A stretch of DNA of 64,000 bases from JADHLJ01 sp038118725 (GCA_038118725.1 JAYOIK010000002.1:1-64000), one strand, 5' to 3'; numbered from the stretch's first letter, positions 53,170 to 63,166 are shown. Notes: generated by a model not told the origin, from the sequence alone. Made by a program: numbers and translations.

Positions 53170-54260
53170 GATCCCGGGTTTTTCGCGCTCGCGATCGAAA
53201 CCTCCCGGCCCTCGCGCATGAGATGAAAGCCCTCGACAACGACAAGGTCGCCGGGCTTGAGCTCCGCGTTGACGAGGATAAACGCTTCCTGACGTTGAAC
53301 GATCCTGGCGGGCACGCGGCGAGCCTTGCCGTCCTGGACCGCCCAGACGAAGGACCCTCCGCCGTCCCATTGCACGGCAATCTCGGGTACGACGGGATAG
53401 GACGCGCCGATGATGTCACTCGCGACCCGGAAACTCATGCCTGGTCGAAGCGCGTCATCCGCGTTTTCGAGACTGGCGCGTACTCGGAACGTGCGGGTCC
53501 GGGTATCGATCCGGCTGCCGACGTCGAGAACCGCGCCCTCGCGCTCGCCGCCGCGATCCGACCAGGGGCTTGCGGTGATCCGATCGCCCTTGCCGATTTT
53601 CCCCAACAGAGCCTCGGGGACATCGAAGCCGACCAGGAGAACCTCGCGCTGGTCCAGGGAAGTCACCGGCGTGTCGGTGTCGACCCGGTCGCCTACATCC
53701 AGATCCGTCAGACCGGCGCGGCCGGCGAAGGGCGCGACCATGACCCGGTCGGCGAGCGCGACCTCGGCTTGAGCGAGCGCGATCCTCGCGGCCTCCAGCG
53801 CGCTTTTCGCGTCATCATGGGTGGAACTCGCGACCGCGCCGCTGGGCATCAGGCGATCAAGGCGTTTGAAGGTACGCAGCGCGTCCTCGAGCCGGACGCG
53901 GGCGAGATCGACCGCCAGTTGTTCGGTTTCGCTATCCAGCTCCAGCAGTACCTGACCGGCTTCGATCCGGTCGTCGGCGCTAAAATTGATCCGGGTGATT
54001 TCGCCCGCCGCCGCCGGGTGTAGGGTCGCCGAGCGGGCGGCCTGGCTGGTGCCGACGACCTGGATGCGGATTTTCTCGCGCCCGGAAGTCACTTCCCGCG
54101 CGACGATGTTGACGCTTTTCGTCTTGCCGCTACGTTTGGTCGCGACGGCCTCGGCCGATCCCAGGAGTGGCAGCACGTAAAGCCAGCCCGCGGCCACGAT
54201 CGCGGCTACTATCCCGATGATCAGCAATTGTCGCGGCAAGGTCATTCGGGGCGGTTCCAT
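53166..54260 (-). CDS. RND efflux periplasmic membrane-fusion protein
   Basis: About 364 residues from ATG 54260; an ATG at 54245 begins directly before the signal anchor and is an equally good choice, and the frame opens at 54314. An N-terminal hydrophobic anchor (LLIIGIVAAIVAAGWLYVLP) precedes a HlyD-like lipoyl domain with GRAGLTDLDVGDRVD, a coiled-coil hairpin and a beta-barrel domain with RVRASLENADDALRPGMSF. It bridges the RND pump to an outer-membrane channel. The pump gene overlaps its stop by four bases. Confidence 0.9.
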   Translation of the reverse strand: MEPPRMTLPRQLLIIGIVAAIVAAGWLYVLPLLGSAEAVATKRSGKTKSVNIVAREVTSGREKIRIQVVGTSQAARSATLHPAAAGEITRINFSADDRIEAGQVLLELDSETEQLAVDLARVRLEDALRTFKRLDRLMPSGAVASSTHDDAKSALEAARIALAQAEVALADRVMVAPFAGRAGLTDLDVGDRVDTDTPVTSLDQREVLLVGFDVPEALLGKIGKGDRITASPWSDRGGEREGAVLDVGSRIDTRTRTFRVRASLENADDALRPGMSFRVASDIIGASYPVVPEIAVQWDGGGSFVWAVQDGKARRVPARIVQRQEAFILVNAELKPGDLVVVEGFHLMREGREVSIASAKNPGS

Positions 54261-54423
54261 ATGACAAAGGGGCGGGGCGCCCGCATGAGCGCGATGATAG
54301 TACCGATTATCCAAGGCTCCAATTCAAATGCGGCTCGCTGGTTTGGGGGCGTTTCGCTAGGATATTCAGAGCGCCACCAACGCTCTATTCTGCTCATGCA
54401 AGGAGTTTCATCGGGATGATCGC

Positions 54424-55662
54424 ATGGCCGAACCGGACACGGAGATACTTGTTATCGGCGCGGGGCAGGCCGGATTGGGGTTGAGTTACTATCTGTCCCA
54501 AGCGGGGGTGGATCACCAAGTCATCGACAAGGGAAGGATTGGGAATGCGTGGCGTTCCGAGCGATGGGATTCCTTCTGTCTAGTGACCCCCAACTGGTCG
54601 ATACAATTGCCTGGCGCGGTTTACGACGGGGATGATGCCGACGCCTTCATGCCGAGGGATGAGTTCGTCGCCTTTATGGAGAACTGGGCGCGGGCGTTCG
54701 GCACGCCGGTTCGCGAGAATGTCGAGGCGACGGCGGCGCGGCGCGCGGATGCCGGGTTCGAGGTTTCGACCAGCGCCGGACCGATCCGCGCGGGCAAGGT
54801 GGTGGTTGCCACGGCGACTCACCAGAAGCCCAGGCGCCCGGCGTTGTCCGGCGATCTTCCAGGATCGGTCACGCAGATCGACGCGACGGCGTATCGAAAC
54901 GCGGGACTGTTGCCGGACGGCGCGGTGCTGGTGGTCGGGTCGGGGCAAACCGGCGCTCAAATCGCCGAGGAACTTAACCAGGCCGGGCGCAAGACATACC
55001 TGTCGGTTGGTGGGACTGGCCGGCTCATTCGCCGATATCGCGGCCGAGACTGTATCGCCTGGCAGAAGGACATGGGGCTGCTCGATCGAACCCCGGATAT
55101 GCTGGAGGATCCGGCGCATCGTTTTCGTGGTGACCCACATGTGTCCGGCAAGAACGGTGGCCACACGCTTTCACTGCATGACTTTCACCGCGACGGGATC
55201 ACCCTGCTCGGGCACCTGGTGGGGGTCGAGGGGAGGGCGCTCCGTTTCGAAGATGATCTGCGCGCCAATATGGCGAAGACCGATGCCTATGCCGACGCGT
55301 TCATGGCAAGCATTGACCGGCATATTGATCTTTCCGGCCTCGACACTCCGCCACCGACACCGGAAGAGCTATCAGGCGGTCCTCCGAATGATGACTGGAC
55401 CATCCCGTCGATCCGCTCGCTGGACCTGGGAAGCGCGGGAGTTTCGACGGTCATCTGGGCGACCGGTTTCAAGTTCGATTTTTCCTGGATCGAGGGCGCG
55501 GTTCTGGACTCCTTCGGCTATCCGGTCACCGATCGTGGCGTAACCGAAGTGCCGGGACTGTATTTCACCGGGCTGAATTGGATGCACAAGCGCAAGTCCG
55601 GCATCCTTTACGGCGTGGACGAGGACGCCGCGTATCTAGCCGAACGCATAGTCGAGGGCTAA
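54424..55662 (+). CDS. Flavin-containing monooxygenase-like NAD(P)/FAD oxidoreductase
   Basis: 412 residues. The first Rossmann motif is in VIGAGQAGLGLSYYL, and a second nucleotide motif is in VVGSGQTGAQIAEELNQAG near residue 165. The C-terminal part ends in GLYFTGLNWMHKRKSG, typical of Trk/CzcO-like flavin monooxygenases. These oxygenate N or S atoms or act as flavoprotein disulfide-type reductases. It is divergent from the RND operon. A run of AAGGAG lies 20 bases upstream, rather far from the ATG. Confidence 0.86.
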   Translation: MAEPDTEILVIGAGQAGLGLSYYLSQAGVDHQVIDKGRIGNAWRSERWDSFCLVTPNWSIQLPGAVYDGDDADAFMPRDEFVAFMENWARAFGTPVRENVEATAARRADAGFEVSTSAGPIRAGKVVVATATHQKPRRPALSGDLPGSVTQIDATAYRNAGLLPDGAVLVVGSGQTGAQIAEELNQAGRKTYLSVGGTGRLIRRYRGRDCIAWQKDMGLLDRTPDMLEDPAHRFRGDPHVSGKNGGHTLSLHDFHRDGITLLGHLVGVEGRALRFEDDLRANMAKTDAYADAFMASIDRHIDLSGLDTPPPTPEELSGGPPNDDWTIPSIRSLDLGSAGVSTVIWATGFKFDFSWIEGAVLDSFGYPVTDRGVTEVPGLYFTGLNWMHKRKSGILYGVDEDAAYLAERIVEG

Positions 55663-55677
55663 GCGTTCGGCGCCGGC

Positions 55678-56853
55678 TCAGGCGCGGTCGTTTCGCGCGA
55701 TGTCATCGTCCTCCCGGTGCAAGGCATCCGGCCCGATATCGCGCAGCACGGGCACGCCGATCTGGGCCATGACCTTGTTCACCTCGTCATGCAAAATCTT
55801 CACGGCCTTCGCCGCGCCGGCGTCCCCGCCGGCGATCGCGCCATAGAGGGTCGGCCGTCCGAGGAACACGAACTTGGCGCCCGAGGCCAGCGCGATCACG
55901 ATGTCGGCGCCGCGTCTAACGCCGCCGTCCATCATTAGGGTGATCCGGTCACCGACCTCCGCGTCCAGGCGGGGCAGAACATCAAGCGCCGAGACCGCGC
56001 GGTCCAGCTGGCGGGCGCCGTGGTTCGAGACGATAATCCCGTCAACACCGGCCTCGGCGGCGCGAATGGCATCGTCGACACGCATGATACCCTTGATGAT
56101 CAGGGTGCGCGGCCAAAGCTTGCGAAAGGTCTCGATATCCTTCCAGGTGACGCTGTTCGGCAGCTGGGTGGAGAAAAACTCTCCCACGGTGGCCGCGTCG
56201 GCGCCCTCGGGGGCGTGGGCTTGCCAGTTCGGCAGCATGGCGATGCCGTGCATCATGTAATCCTTGAACCACATTGGACGGCGCAAGGCGTCGAGTTTGT
56301 TGGCGAGCGATAGCCGCAGCGGACGACCGAATCCATTGCGGCGATTGCGCTCCCGGTTGGAACTGACGGGCACGTCCACGGTGACTACCAGGGCTTGGAG
56401 GCCGAGATCGGCGGCGCGCCTGACCTGGGCCTCGGCGATGGATCGATCGCGGGCGGTGTAGATCTGGTACCAGCCGTGATCCGGCGCGATCGCGGCCATC
56501 TCCTCCATGGACGCGGTCGCGGCGCCGGACATGATGAAGGGGACATTCGCGTCCCTGGCCGCCCGCGCCAGCATGAGATCGCCGCCCCGACGGTAGTTGC
56601 CGATCCCCCCGGTCGGCGCGATGCCGTAGGGGCTGGAATATTCCCGACCGAACAAGGGAACGGATTGATCCAGTTTGGAAACGTCGACCATGTAACGTGG
56701 TGCCAAGGACCGGCGCTTGAAAGCGTCCTCGTTGCGGGCCAACCCCTCCTCGTCGTCGACGCCGCCTTCGATGAAATCATAGACGACTTTCGGAATCCGC
56801 CGCTTCGCCAGGATTCGGAGATCCTCGAGATTGACGCAGTCATCGATTTTCAT
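55678..56853 (-). CDS. FMN-dependent alpha-hydroxy-acid dehydrogenase (L-lactate dehydrogenase-like)
   Basis: 391 residues from ATG 56853, with GAGGAA upstream; the open frame extends much further up without meaning. Landmarks of this TIM-barrel family are IPKVVYDFIEGGVDDEEG, PYGIAPTGGIGNY, YQIYTARDR and, near the C terminus, VSNHGARQLDRAVSALDVLP with the catalytic His and Arg. It oxidises a 2-hydroxy acid such as lactate, glycolate or mandelate. It is divergent from a hydrolase gene. Confidence 0.92.
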   Translation of the reverse strand: MKIDDCVNLEDLRILAKRRIPKVVYDFIEGGVDDEEGLARNEDAFKRRSLAPRYMVDVSKLDQSVPLFGREYSSPYGIAPTGGIGNYRRGGDLMLARAARDANVPFIMSGAATASMEEMAAIAPDHGWYQIYTARDRSIAEAQVRRAADLGLQALVVTVDVPVSSNRERNRRNGFGRPLRLSLANKLDALRRPMWFKDYMMHGIAMLPNWQAHAPEGADAATVGEFFSTQLPNSVTWKDIETFRKLWPRTLIIKGIMRVDDAIRAAEAGVDGIIVSNHGARQLDRAVSALDVLPRLDAEVGDRITLMMDGGVRRGADIVIALASGAKFVFLGRPTLYGAIAGGDAGAAKAVKILHDEVNKVMAQIGVPVLRDIGPDALHREDDDIARNDRA

Positions 56854-57036
56854 GCGGTGTTCCTCGTTGGGAGTGCGGTCAGTTGAGAGTTTGCGGAATT
56901 CGTGTGGGTTCGAAAAGCCCGCGCGTGCCGTGGCGTCACCACCAATGCGATCTTTCGCCGTGTCCGGGCGCTTCCTTGACCCATGGTGAGCCGAGGGAGC
57001 ACTCTCCCCGCCGGATTTCCAACCCGGAGTAAGAAG

Positions 57037-57822
57037 ATGACCGCGTCCGATCCAAGGCTCTGTTGGCACGAAACCGCCGAGATTGATGGCGCGACGGTAC
57101 GGGAATTCACGATTCACGCGCCGGACCGACCGATTACCGGCGTGCTTTGGTGGGGTGAAACCAGCCGACCGGGATCGCCCATGGTCTGCTACGGGCACGG
57201 CGCCTCGGGCGACCGGCACCAACGACCCATCCCACGCATCGCCGGACAATTGGCCAGGGACCATGGATTTTTCGGCTTGTCCATCGACGGACCGGTGCAT
57301 GGCCGCCGTCAAGTCGGGCCGTGGGGGCGCGAGGCTTTTTGGCCTGAGAAACGCCGCAAGGGCTCAACCGAGGAGATGGTCCGGGATTGGCGTTTGGCGC
57401 TCCGCATGATCTCGGAGCTGCCGGAGGTCGGGGCTGGGCCGGTCGGTTATTGGGGGTTGTCCATGGGAACCATCTATGGCGCGCCCTTCGTCGCCGAGGA
57501 ACCAAGGATCTCCGTCGCGGTGCTTGGCCTCATGGGGCTGATCTCCGATCCGCCTCACTACAGGCCGATCATTGAGCAGGCCGCCAGGTCGATCACCTGC
57601 CCGGTGTTTTTCCTATGGCAGCTGGAGGACGAGCTGTTCACCCGCGAGGAGTGTCTGGCGCTGTTCGACGCTTTTGCCTCGGAAGACAAAAGGCTGCACG
57701 CCAATCCGGGCCTACATCCGAATGTCCCTTTCGAGGAACTCGACTTCGGCACCGAGTTTCTGTCCAGCTTTCTGAGCGGGACCCGCCCGCCGCGCGAGGT
57801 GATGTTCGCGATTAGCGAATAG
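57037..57822 (+). CDS. Alpha/beta hydrolase (dienelactone hydrolase-like)
   Basis: 261 residues from ATG 57037 with GGAGTAAGAAG before it. The nucleophile elbow is GLSMGTIYG, the acid is probably the Asp in WQLEDELF and the histidine in HPNVPF. The N-terminal half has HGASGDRHQRP, an oxyanion-type HG motif. It hydrolyses an ester or lactone; the neighbouring oxidative genes suggest a role in catabolism. It is convergent with the LLM gene, 26 bases apart. Confidence 0.85.
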   Translation: MTASDPRLCWHETAEIDGATVREFTIHAPDRPITGVLWWGETSRPGSPMVCYGHGASGDRHQRPIPRIAGQLARDHGFFGLSIDGPVHGRRQVGPWGREAFWPEKRRKGSTEEMVRDWRLALRMISELPEVGAGPVGYWGLSMGTIYGAPFVAEEPRISVAVLGLMGLISDPPHYRPIIEQAARSITCPVFFLWQLEDELFTREECLALFDAFASEDKRLHANPGLHPNVPFEELDFGTEFLSSFLSGTRPPREVMFAISE

Positions 57823-57848
57823 GCGGGCGGTGGAAGTCGCGAACCGTC

Positions 57849-58757
57849 CTACTCGAACAACGCGAACATTTCCTGGAACGCCGTCAGTTGGTTCCCCGCC
57901 GCCGAGGAGGGAACCAGGATCGGGGTGCGGATGCCGGCGTCGTACCAGGCCTCCAAGCCCTCGAGAATTTTGGCCGGCGGGCCGAACAGAGTGGTATCCG
58001 CGAGCCATTTGTCGCTAAGACAGTCAGGGATACGTTCCGGCGCGCCCTCGGCGATGGCTTTCTCGACTCCGGCCATCTCTTCCTCGTGTCCCGCCTCGCG
58101 CCAGTAATTGCGGTAATTGGTCAGCATTGCGTAGCTGGTGAGCGTGCGGCGGTTCACCGCCTTGGCCGCCTCGACATCGTCGGAGATGCAGGTCGGGATC
58201 ATATTGCCGATATAGAACGCCGGATCCTCGCGCTTAGCCGCCGGCAATGCCGAGAGCGAGTCCGCCATGTGCGAGCGCGCGCCGTTGGCGAAGACCATGC
58301 CCTCGGCGATTTCGGCGGAGAGAGCGATCATTTTCTTGCGCAGGGTCCCCAGCACCAGGGGCGGTAACTCGCCGACACGGTCGGCGGCCCTCAGGTCCGC
58401 CACGAATTCCCGCATGTCGCCGAGGGGTTTGCCTACCTTGACACCAAAGCGGGCATGGGCGGGCGCGTGACTGACACCGATCCCGAAACTGAAGCGACCG
58501 CCGGACACTTCGTGAATGAAAGCCGCGCTCTGGGCGTAGTCCAACGGTGTGCGCCAGTAGATCGGCGTGACCGAGGTGCCGAACGGGATGCGCTCCGTGT
58601 TGAAGGCTAGCGCGGTGGCAAGTGACATATTGTCCGAGAGCGAGGGCAAGTACAGCCCGGCGAAACCGCGCGTCTCGGCCTCCTTGGCGACCTCGAGGAT
58701 GCGATGCCGGCGGCCTGGAACGGCGGCAAGGGACAGGGCGGGCTTGGCGATGGGCAT
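57849..58757 (-). CDS. LLM-class flavin-dependent oxidoreductase (F420/FMN type)
   Basis: 302 residues with GGAGGGCGCC before the ATG. The luciferase-like barrel is seen in FAGLYLPSLSDN, FGTSVTPIYWRTPLDYAQSA and EVSGGRFSFGIGVSHAP. The cofactor could be FMN or F420 and cannot be judged. It lies 62 bases behind the monooxygenase gene on the same strand, so the two are likely expressed together. This is the second LLM enzyme in the window; the first (41772-42857) is more SsuD-like. Confidence 0.9.
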   Translation of the reverse strand: MPIAKPALSLAAVPGRRHRILEVAKEAETRGFAGLYLPSLSDNMSLATALAFNTERIPFGTSVTPIYWRTPLDYAQSAAFIHEVSGGRFSFGIGVSHAPAHARFGVKVGKPLGDMREFVADLRAADRVGELPPLVLGTLRKKMIALSAEIAEGMVFANGARSHMADSLSALPAAKREDPAFYIGNMIPTCISDDVEAAKAVNRRTLTSYAMLTNYRNYWREAGHEEEMAGVEKAIAEGAPERIPDCLSDKWLADTTLFGPPAKILEGLEAWYDAGIRTPILVPSSAAGNQLTAFQEMFALFE

Positions 58758-58819
58758 GGCGCCCTCCTTCTAGGAATGCTGTTTTTCGACACCGGACTTA
58801 TCGCGCGGCGCGGGTCGGG

Positions 58820-60682
58820 TTATCCCGCGCTTTTCTCGAAGACGAAGGCGTCAAGGGACTGTTGGGCCTGTTGGCGCAGTTCGTGCCACTTCGCGGCCCC
58901 GCCGTAATAGGCGAGGCTACCGGGCTCTCCCTCGCCATGGCCGTTGTAGTACGAAATACAGTCCCTTAGCGGCGCGGTCAGAATATCGGCCTGCTTGCAA
59001 TGCTCCGCATAGGCGTCCTCGGGCGCTTTCTTGACGTCCACGATGTCGGCGCCCCGGGCCTTCAGGGTCTCCATCATCCAGGCCACGTAGTCGGTATGCG
59101 CCTCGATGGTGCGCACGAAGTTGAACTGACCGCCGCCGCCCTGGGGGCCGGACATGATGAACAGATTGGGAAAGCCCTGGCTATGAATGCCGAGATAGGT
59201 CCGAGTGCCTTCCTCGGCCCACTTGGCCTGTAGGGTCCGTCCGCCCCGACCAGTGATCATGTTGAAGGTCGAGGTCGCCATCCATTGAAAGCCGGTCGCG
59301 TAGATCAGCACGTCGACGGGGTATTCGACGCCGTCATGGACCACGCCGCGCTCGTTGATCTCGCTGACGCCGCGTGGGGCGGTGTCGACAAGCGTGACAT
59401 GCGGTTCGTTGAAGACCGGCAGGTACTCGTCGTGAAAAACCGGGCGCTTGCAGCCATAGGGATAGTAGGGCTTCAAGGCTTCAGCGGTTTTCGGGTCCTT
59501 GACGATGGCGTCAACGCGGGCGCGGATCTGTTCCATGATCCGAAAGTTCGTGTTCAGCTGTTTTTGGATCAGTTCCTCGGGCGACAGCTTGGTTGTGTGC
59601 TGTTTCTTTTCCTTCTGAAAATCCACCTTGCCGGAGAGATAGGCGTCGTTGCCCTGTAATGCAGTGCGACCGGAGGAGATCTTGGCGAGCCTCTCCCGCC
59701 GCGCCACGGCCCAGCCCGGCTCCTTGGACCAGGCGTCGATCTCCTCCTGGGTCGTCGCCCGCTGGTCACGCACATCGATCGAGGAGGGCGTGCGTTGGAA
59801 GACATAGAGCTCGCTCGCGACCTTGGCGAGTTCGGGAACCGCCTGCACGGCGGTGGCGCCGGTGCCGATGATGCCGATGCGCTTGCCCTTGAGGTCGACG
59901 TTGTAGTTCCAGCGCGAGGTGTGAAACGCATCGCCCTTGAAACTTTCCATGCCTTTGATCCGCGCCAGTTTCGGCGTGGTCAAAATACCGTTGGCGAGGA
60001 TGACGTAGCGGGCTCGCATGGCGTCGCCGCGGTCGGTATGCACGGTCCAACGGCTGGTCTCCTCGTCCCAGACCGTCTTGTCGACCGTGGTGTGGAACAG
60101 GCACCGCTCATAGAAGCCGTCCTTTTCGGCGATCTTTTGGCAGTATTCCAGGATCTCGAAGCCCGACGCGAACTTCATCGTCGGATAGTACCCCATCTCC
60201 TCCAACAGCGGCAGATAACTGTAGGATTCCACGTCGCAGGCGATGCCTGGGTAACGGTTCCAATACCAGGTACCGCCGACATCGCCGCCCTTCTCGCAGA
60301 ACCGGACATCGCGAATGCCCGCGCGCTTGAGCTTGTGCCACAGAAGCAGACCGGAGAACCCCGCGCCGACCACCAGAACCTCGCATTCGTCGGACAACGG
60401 CTCGCGCTCCACCGGGGCGGTGGAATAGACGTCCTCCAGATATTTCGAGAATTCTCCCTCCATTGCCATGTAGTCGGCGGCGCCGCGACGGGCCTCCTTG
60501 AACTCCCGATACTTGGCCTGTTCCTCGGCGTTGAACACGGCGCCCGCCGGTGGCTCCGGAAGGGTCTTGAGAGACATGTCCGAGATCGCCGCGTAACCCG
60601 AGCCGGTGATCTTGTCGCTGGCGATCGCCGCGCGGGTGTTGAAGCTCTTCAAGCCGGTAGATGGATCAAAATGGATCGACAA
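58820..60682 (-). CDS. Baeyer-Villiger-type flavin-containing monooxygenase
   Basis: 620 residues from TTG 60682; an ATG at 60577 would give 585, and neither start has a clear ribosome site. FAD motif GAGFSGLLLWHKLKRAG is near residue 107, and the NADP motif IGTGATAVQAVPELAK near residue 275 follows FHTSRWNYN. This F-H-T-S-x-W type sequence between the Rossmann folds is the Baeyer-Villiger fingerprint. It would insert oxygen next to a ketone, making an ester or lactone. Hydrolase genes for such products are nearby. Confidence 0.88.
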   Translation of the reverse strand: MSIHFDPSTGLKSFNTRAAIASDKITGSGYAAISDMSLKTLPEPPAGAVFNAEEQAKYREFKEARRGAADYMAMEGEFSKYLEDVYSTAPVEREPLSDECEVLVVGAGFSGLLLWHKLKRAGIRDVRFCEKGGDVGGTWYWNRYPGIACDVESYSYLPLLEEMGYYPTMKFASGFEILEYCQKIAEKDGFYERCLFHTTVDKTVWDEETSRWTVHTDRGDAMRARYVILANGILTTPKLARIKGMESFKGDAFHTSRWNYNVDLKGKRIGIIGTGATAVQAVPELAKVASELYVFQRTPSSIDVRDQRATTQEEIDAWSKEPGWAVARRERLAKISSGRTALQGNDAYLSGKVDFQKEKKQHTTKLSPEELIQKQLNTNFRIMEQIRARVDAIVKDPKTAEALKPYYPYGCKRPVFHDEYLPVFNEPHVTLVDTAPRGVSEINERGVVHDGVEYPVDVLIYATGFQWMATSTFNMITGRGGRTLQAKWAEEGTRTYLGIHSQGFPNLFIMSGPQGGGGQFNFVRTIEAHTDYVAWMMETLKARGADIVDVKKAPEDAYAEHCKQADILTAPLRDCISYYNGHGEGEPGSLAYYGGAAKWHELRQQAQQSLDAFVFEKSAG

Positions 60683-60857
60683 GATGCTGCCCCTTTATGG
60701 GAATTCCTCAAGGTTTCACGGCCATTTTCGCCGTTTCGCCGGGTTAATAACAGGCCAAGTTGTCCAATGCGTGGTTGCTTGTCCAATCATCGCCCATTCG
60801 ATGTCATTCAAAGGCGGCCCGTGTGAGGCTGCGAGAAACCGTTCGAGAGGAAAGATC

Positions 60858-62234
60858 ATGCCCGAGACACCCGTGGTCACAACCATGCTCGCTGACTTCG
60901 CGCTCGCGCCGGCGGGCTTCGGCGCCGATGTCACCGAAGCTGGTCTGCGTTCCTTCGTCAACATCATCGGTTGCGCCATCGGGGGCGCGCGTCACCCCGC
61001 GAGCGATCTCGCCTTCGAGGTCGCCAGCGAATTTGCCGGAGCACCGGTCGCGACGGTCATGGGGCGGGATCGGCGCGTTGATGCCTTGAGCGCGGCTTAT
61101 CTGAACAGTCTGGCCGCCAGTGCGCATGCTTTTGACGACACACATCTTTCCACGGTGCTGCATCCCGCGGCCCCGGTCTCCAGCGCGCTTCTGGCGGTGG
61201 TCGACCGGCAAGCCGCGTCGGGCGGCCCGGTGATTTCCGGTCAGGCGTTTCTCGAGGCATTCACCCTTGGGATAGAGATTCAGTGCCGGCTTGGCGTGGC
61301 CCTGTTGCTGCCACCAGCCGAAGGGCAGGTCGGCTGGTACGCCAGTGGGGTCGCCGGCGGCATTTCCGCGGCCGCCGCTTGCGCGCGACTGCTGGGGCTT
61401 TCAGCGGAGCAAACCCGCTGGGCGATCGGGATCGCCGGAAATCAGGCGTCGGGTTTCCGCCAGACCCACGGCAGCATGTGCACGAGCTTCGTGCCGGGGC
61501 ACGCGGCGCGATGCGGGTTACAATCCGCGGTGTTGGCGCGGCGAGGCTTCACCGGATCGGACGCGGCGCTTGAGGGGGCCAACGGCTTTTTCGATGTCTT
61601 CGCGCATCGCGCCAACCCGGTGGCCGCGATAGCCGATCTCGGAAATGTTTGGCATGTGCTTGATAACGCCTTTAAGCCCTATCCCTGCGGCATCGTCATT
61701 CATCCGGTGCTGGACGCCTGCCTCGCGTTGACCGAGGCGCGGGTATTCGCCGCCACGGAGGTGAAAGCGGTCCGCGCGCGGGTAAACCCGCTGTGCCTCA
61801 CGCTTTGCGACCGTCCGGCGCCGGCTGACAGCCAGTGGGCCCAGGTGAGTGTCCAACACTGGATCGCGGCGGCCTTGGTCCGCGGCAAGGCGGGACTGCC
61901 GGAGGGAGCGGACGAATGCGTGAACGACCCGAATGTCGTCGCCATGCGGGCCAAGGTCGAGGCGACGGGTGATCCCGCAGTCCCGCGGGACGGCGGTGTC
62001 GTGGAGATCGAACTTTCCGACGGCGCGGTTTTGACCGAGGCCATCGAACATTGCCGAGGCAGCATGGCGCGGCCGATGAGCGATGAGGAACTGTCCGGGA
62101 AGTTTTTCGGACAGGCTGCCCCGGTTCTTGGCGCGGACCAGGCAAAGGCCTTGCTCGAGATGTGTTGGAACGTGGACGAGGCGCCGGAAATGTCCGAGAT
62201 TTTGACGCGGTGCGTCCCGAAACAGGTGGGCTGA
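60858..62234 (+). CDS. MmgE/PrpD-family protein
   Basis: 458 residues from ATG 60858, with GAGAGGAAAG upstream; the open frame begins 84 codons earlier inside the divergent region. The family contains 2-methylcitrate dehydratase and aconitate-like lyases. Family-typical segments are SAAYLNSLAASAHAFDDTH, ACARLLGLSAEQTRWAIGIAG and AFKPYPCGIVIHPVLDA. It probably dehydrates or decarboxylates a hydroxy acid; the exact substrate is unknown. It is divergent from the monooxygenase gene. Confidence 0.9.
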   Translation: MPETPVVTTMLADFALAPAGFGADVTEAGLRSFVNIIGCAIGGARHPASDLAFEVASEFAGAPVATVMGRDRRVDALSAAYLNSLAASAHAFDDTHLSTVLHPAAPVSSALLAVVDRQAASGGPVISGQAFLEAFTLGIEIQCRLGVALLLPPAEGQVGWYASGVAGGISAAAACARLLGLSAEQTRWAIGIAGNQASGFRQTHGSMCTSFVPGHAARCGLQSAVLARRGFTGSDAALEGANGFFDVFAHRANPVAAIADLGNVWHVLDNAFKPYPCGIVIHPVLDACLALTEARVFAATEVKAVRARVNPLCLTLCDRPAPADSQWAQVSVQHWIAAALVRGKAGLPEGADECVNDPNVVAMRAKVEATGDPAVPRDGGVVEIELSDGAVLTEAIEHCRGSMARPMSDEELSGKFFGQAAPVLGADQAKALLEMCWNVDEAPEMSEILTRCVPKQVG

Positions 62235-62408
62235 CCCTGGTGGCGGGCCCAGCGGACGCGGTTTCCAAGAATGAAATAAAGCCGAGCGCTCGCGCGACCA
62301 CGATCCCGCGACCGGTCGGAGCATGCTAGGCTTTACCCGAGATCTAGCCATTGTTACCGGCTTGTCGGACACGGTGACCCGCGTCGGTATCACGGAGGAA
62401 AAAAGGGG

Positions 62409-63161
62409 ATGACGATGACCTATGAAAGCATGATCGCGGAAAGCGTTACGATCAGCGGAAACAACAATGAGCCTATTTCAGCCTATGTCGCGCGACCGCT
62501 GGGTGCCGGGCCGTTTCCCGGCGTGGTGCTGATCCATCATCTGCCGGGCTGGGATGAATGGTATCGCGAGGCGACGCGCCGTTTCGCGCATCATGGATAC
62601 GCCGCGATCAGCCACAACCTTTATCACCGGGTCGGCCAAGGCAGCGCCGACGATGTCGCCGCCAAGGCGCGCGCGGAAGGGGGGGTCGCGGACTCTCAGA
62701 TGATCGGCGATACCGAGGGCGCCGTGCAATGGCTGAAGGCACAGCCGTATTCCTCCGGCAAAATCGGCGTGATCGGCAGTTGTTCAGGCGGCCGCCAGGC
62801 GTTCCTCTATGCCTGCAAAACCACGAGCATCGACGCTGTCGTGGATCTTTGGGGTGGCCGCGTGGTCCAGGCGGAGGACGATCGTCCGGAAAAGCAGCCG
62901 GTGCCGCCCATCGATTTCACCAAGGATCTCTCATGCCCCTTGCTCGGGATCTTCGGCAACGAGGACCGCGCGCCGACCGCCGAGCAGGTCGACATGCATG
63001 AAGAGGAACTCAAGAAACACGGCAAGGACTACGAGTTCCACCGGTATGACGGCGCCGGCCATGGCATCTTCTATTACTATACCCCCATGTACCGGGTCGA
63101 GCAGGCCAAGGACGGCTGGGAAAAAGTCTTTTCCTTCTTCAAGAAACATCTTGGAGGGTAA
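62409..63161 (+). CDS. Dienelactone hydrolase-family protein
   Basis: 250 residues after GGAGGAAAAAAGGGG; a second ATG two codons in is equally placed. The nucleophile motif GSCSGGR has cysteine where dienelactone hydrolases carry their catalytic Cys. Asp in FGNEDRAPT and His in GAGHGIF complete the triad. It hydrolyses a lactone or ester. Five bases later comes the small DUF6295-like gene, so both are one transcript. Confidence 0.92.
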   Translation: MTMTYESMIAESVTISGNNNEPISAYVARPLGAGPFPGVVLIHHLPGWDEWYREATRRFAHHGYAAISHNLYHRVGQGSADDVAAKARAEGGVADSQMIGDTEGAVQWLKAQPYSSGKIGVIGSCSGGRQAFLYACKTTSIDAVVDLWGGRVVQAEDDRPEKQPVPPIDFTKDLSCPLLGIFGNEDRAPTAEQVDMHEEELKKHGKDYEFHRYDGAGHGIFYYYTPMYRVEQAKDGWEKVFSFFKKHLGG

Positions 63162-63166
63162 GCGTC

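Noticed and set aside
53170..53370. The 67-codon upstream extension of the RND pump frame
   Set aside because: It falls inside the fusion-protein gene; the ATG at 53169 overlapping that stop is the better start.
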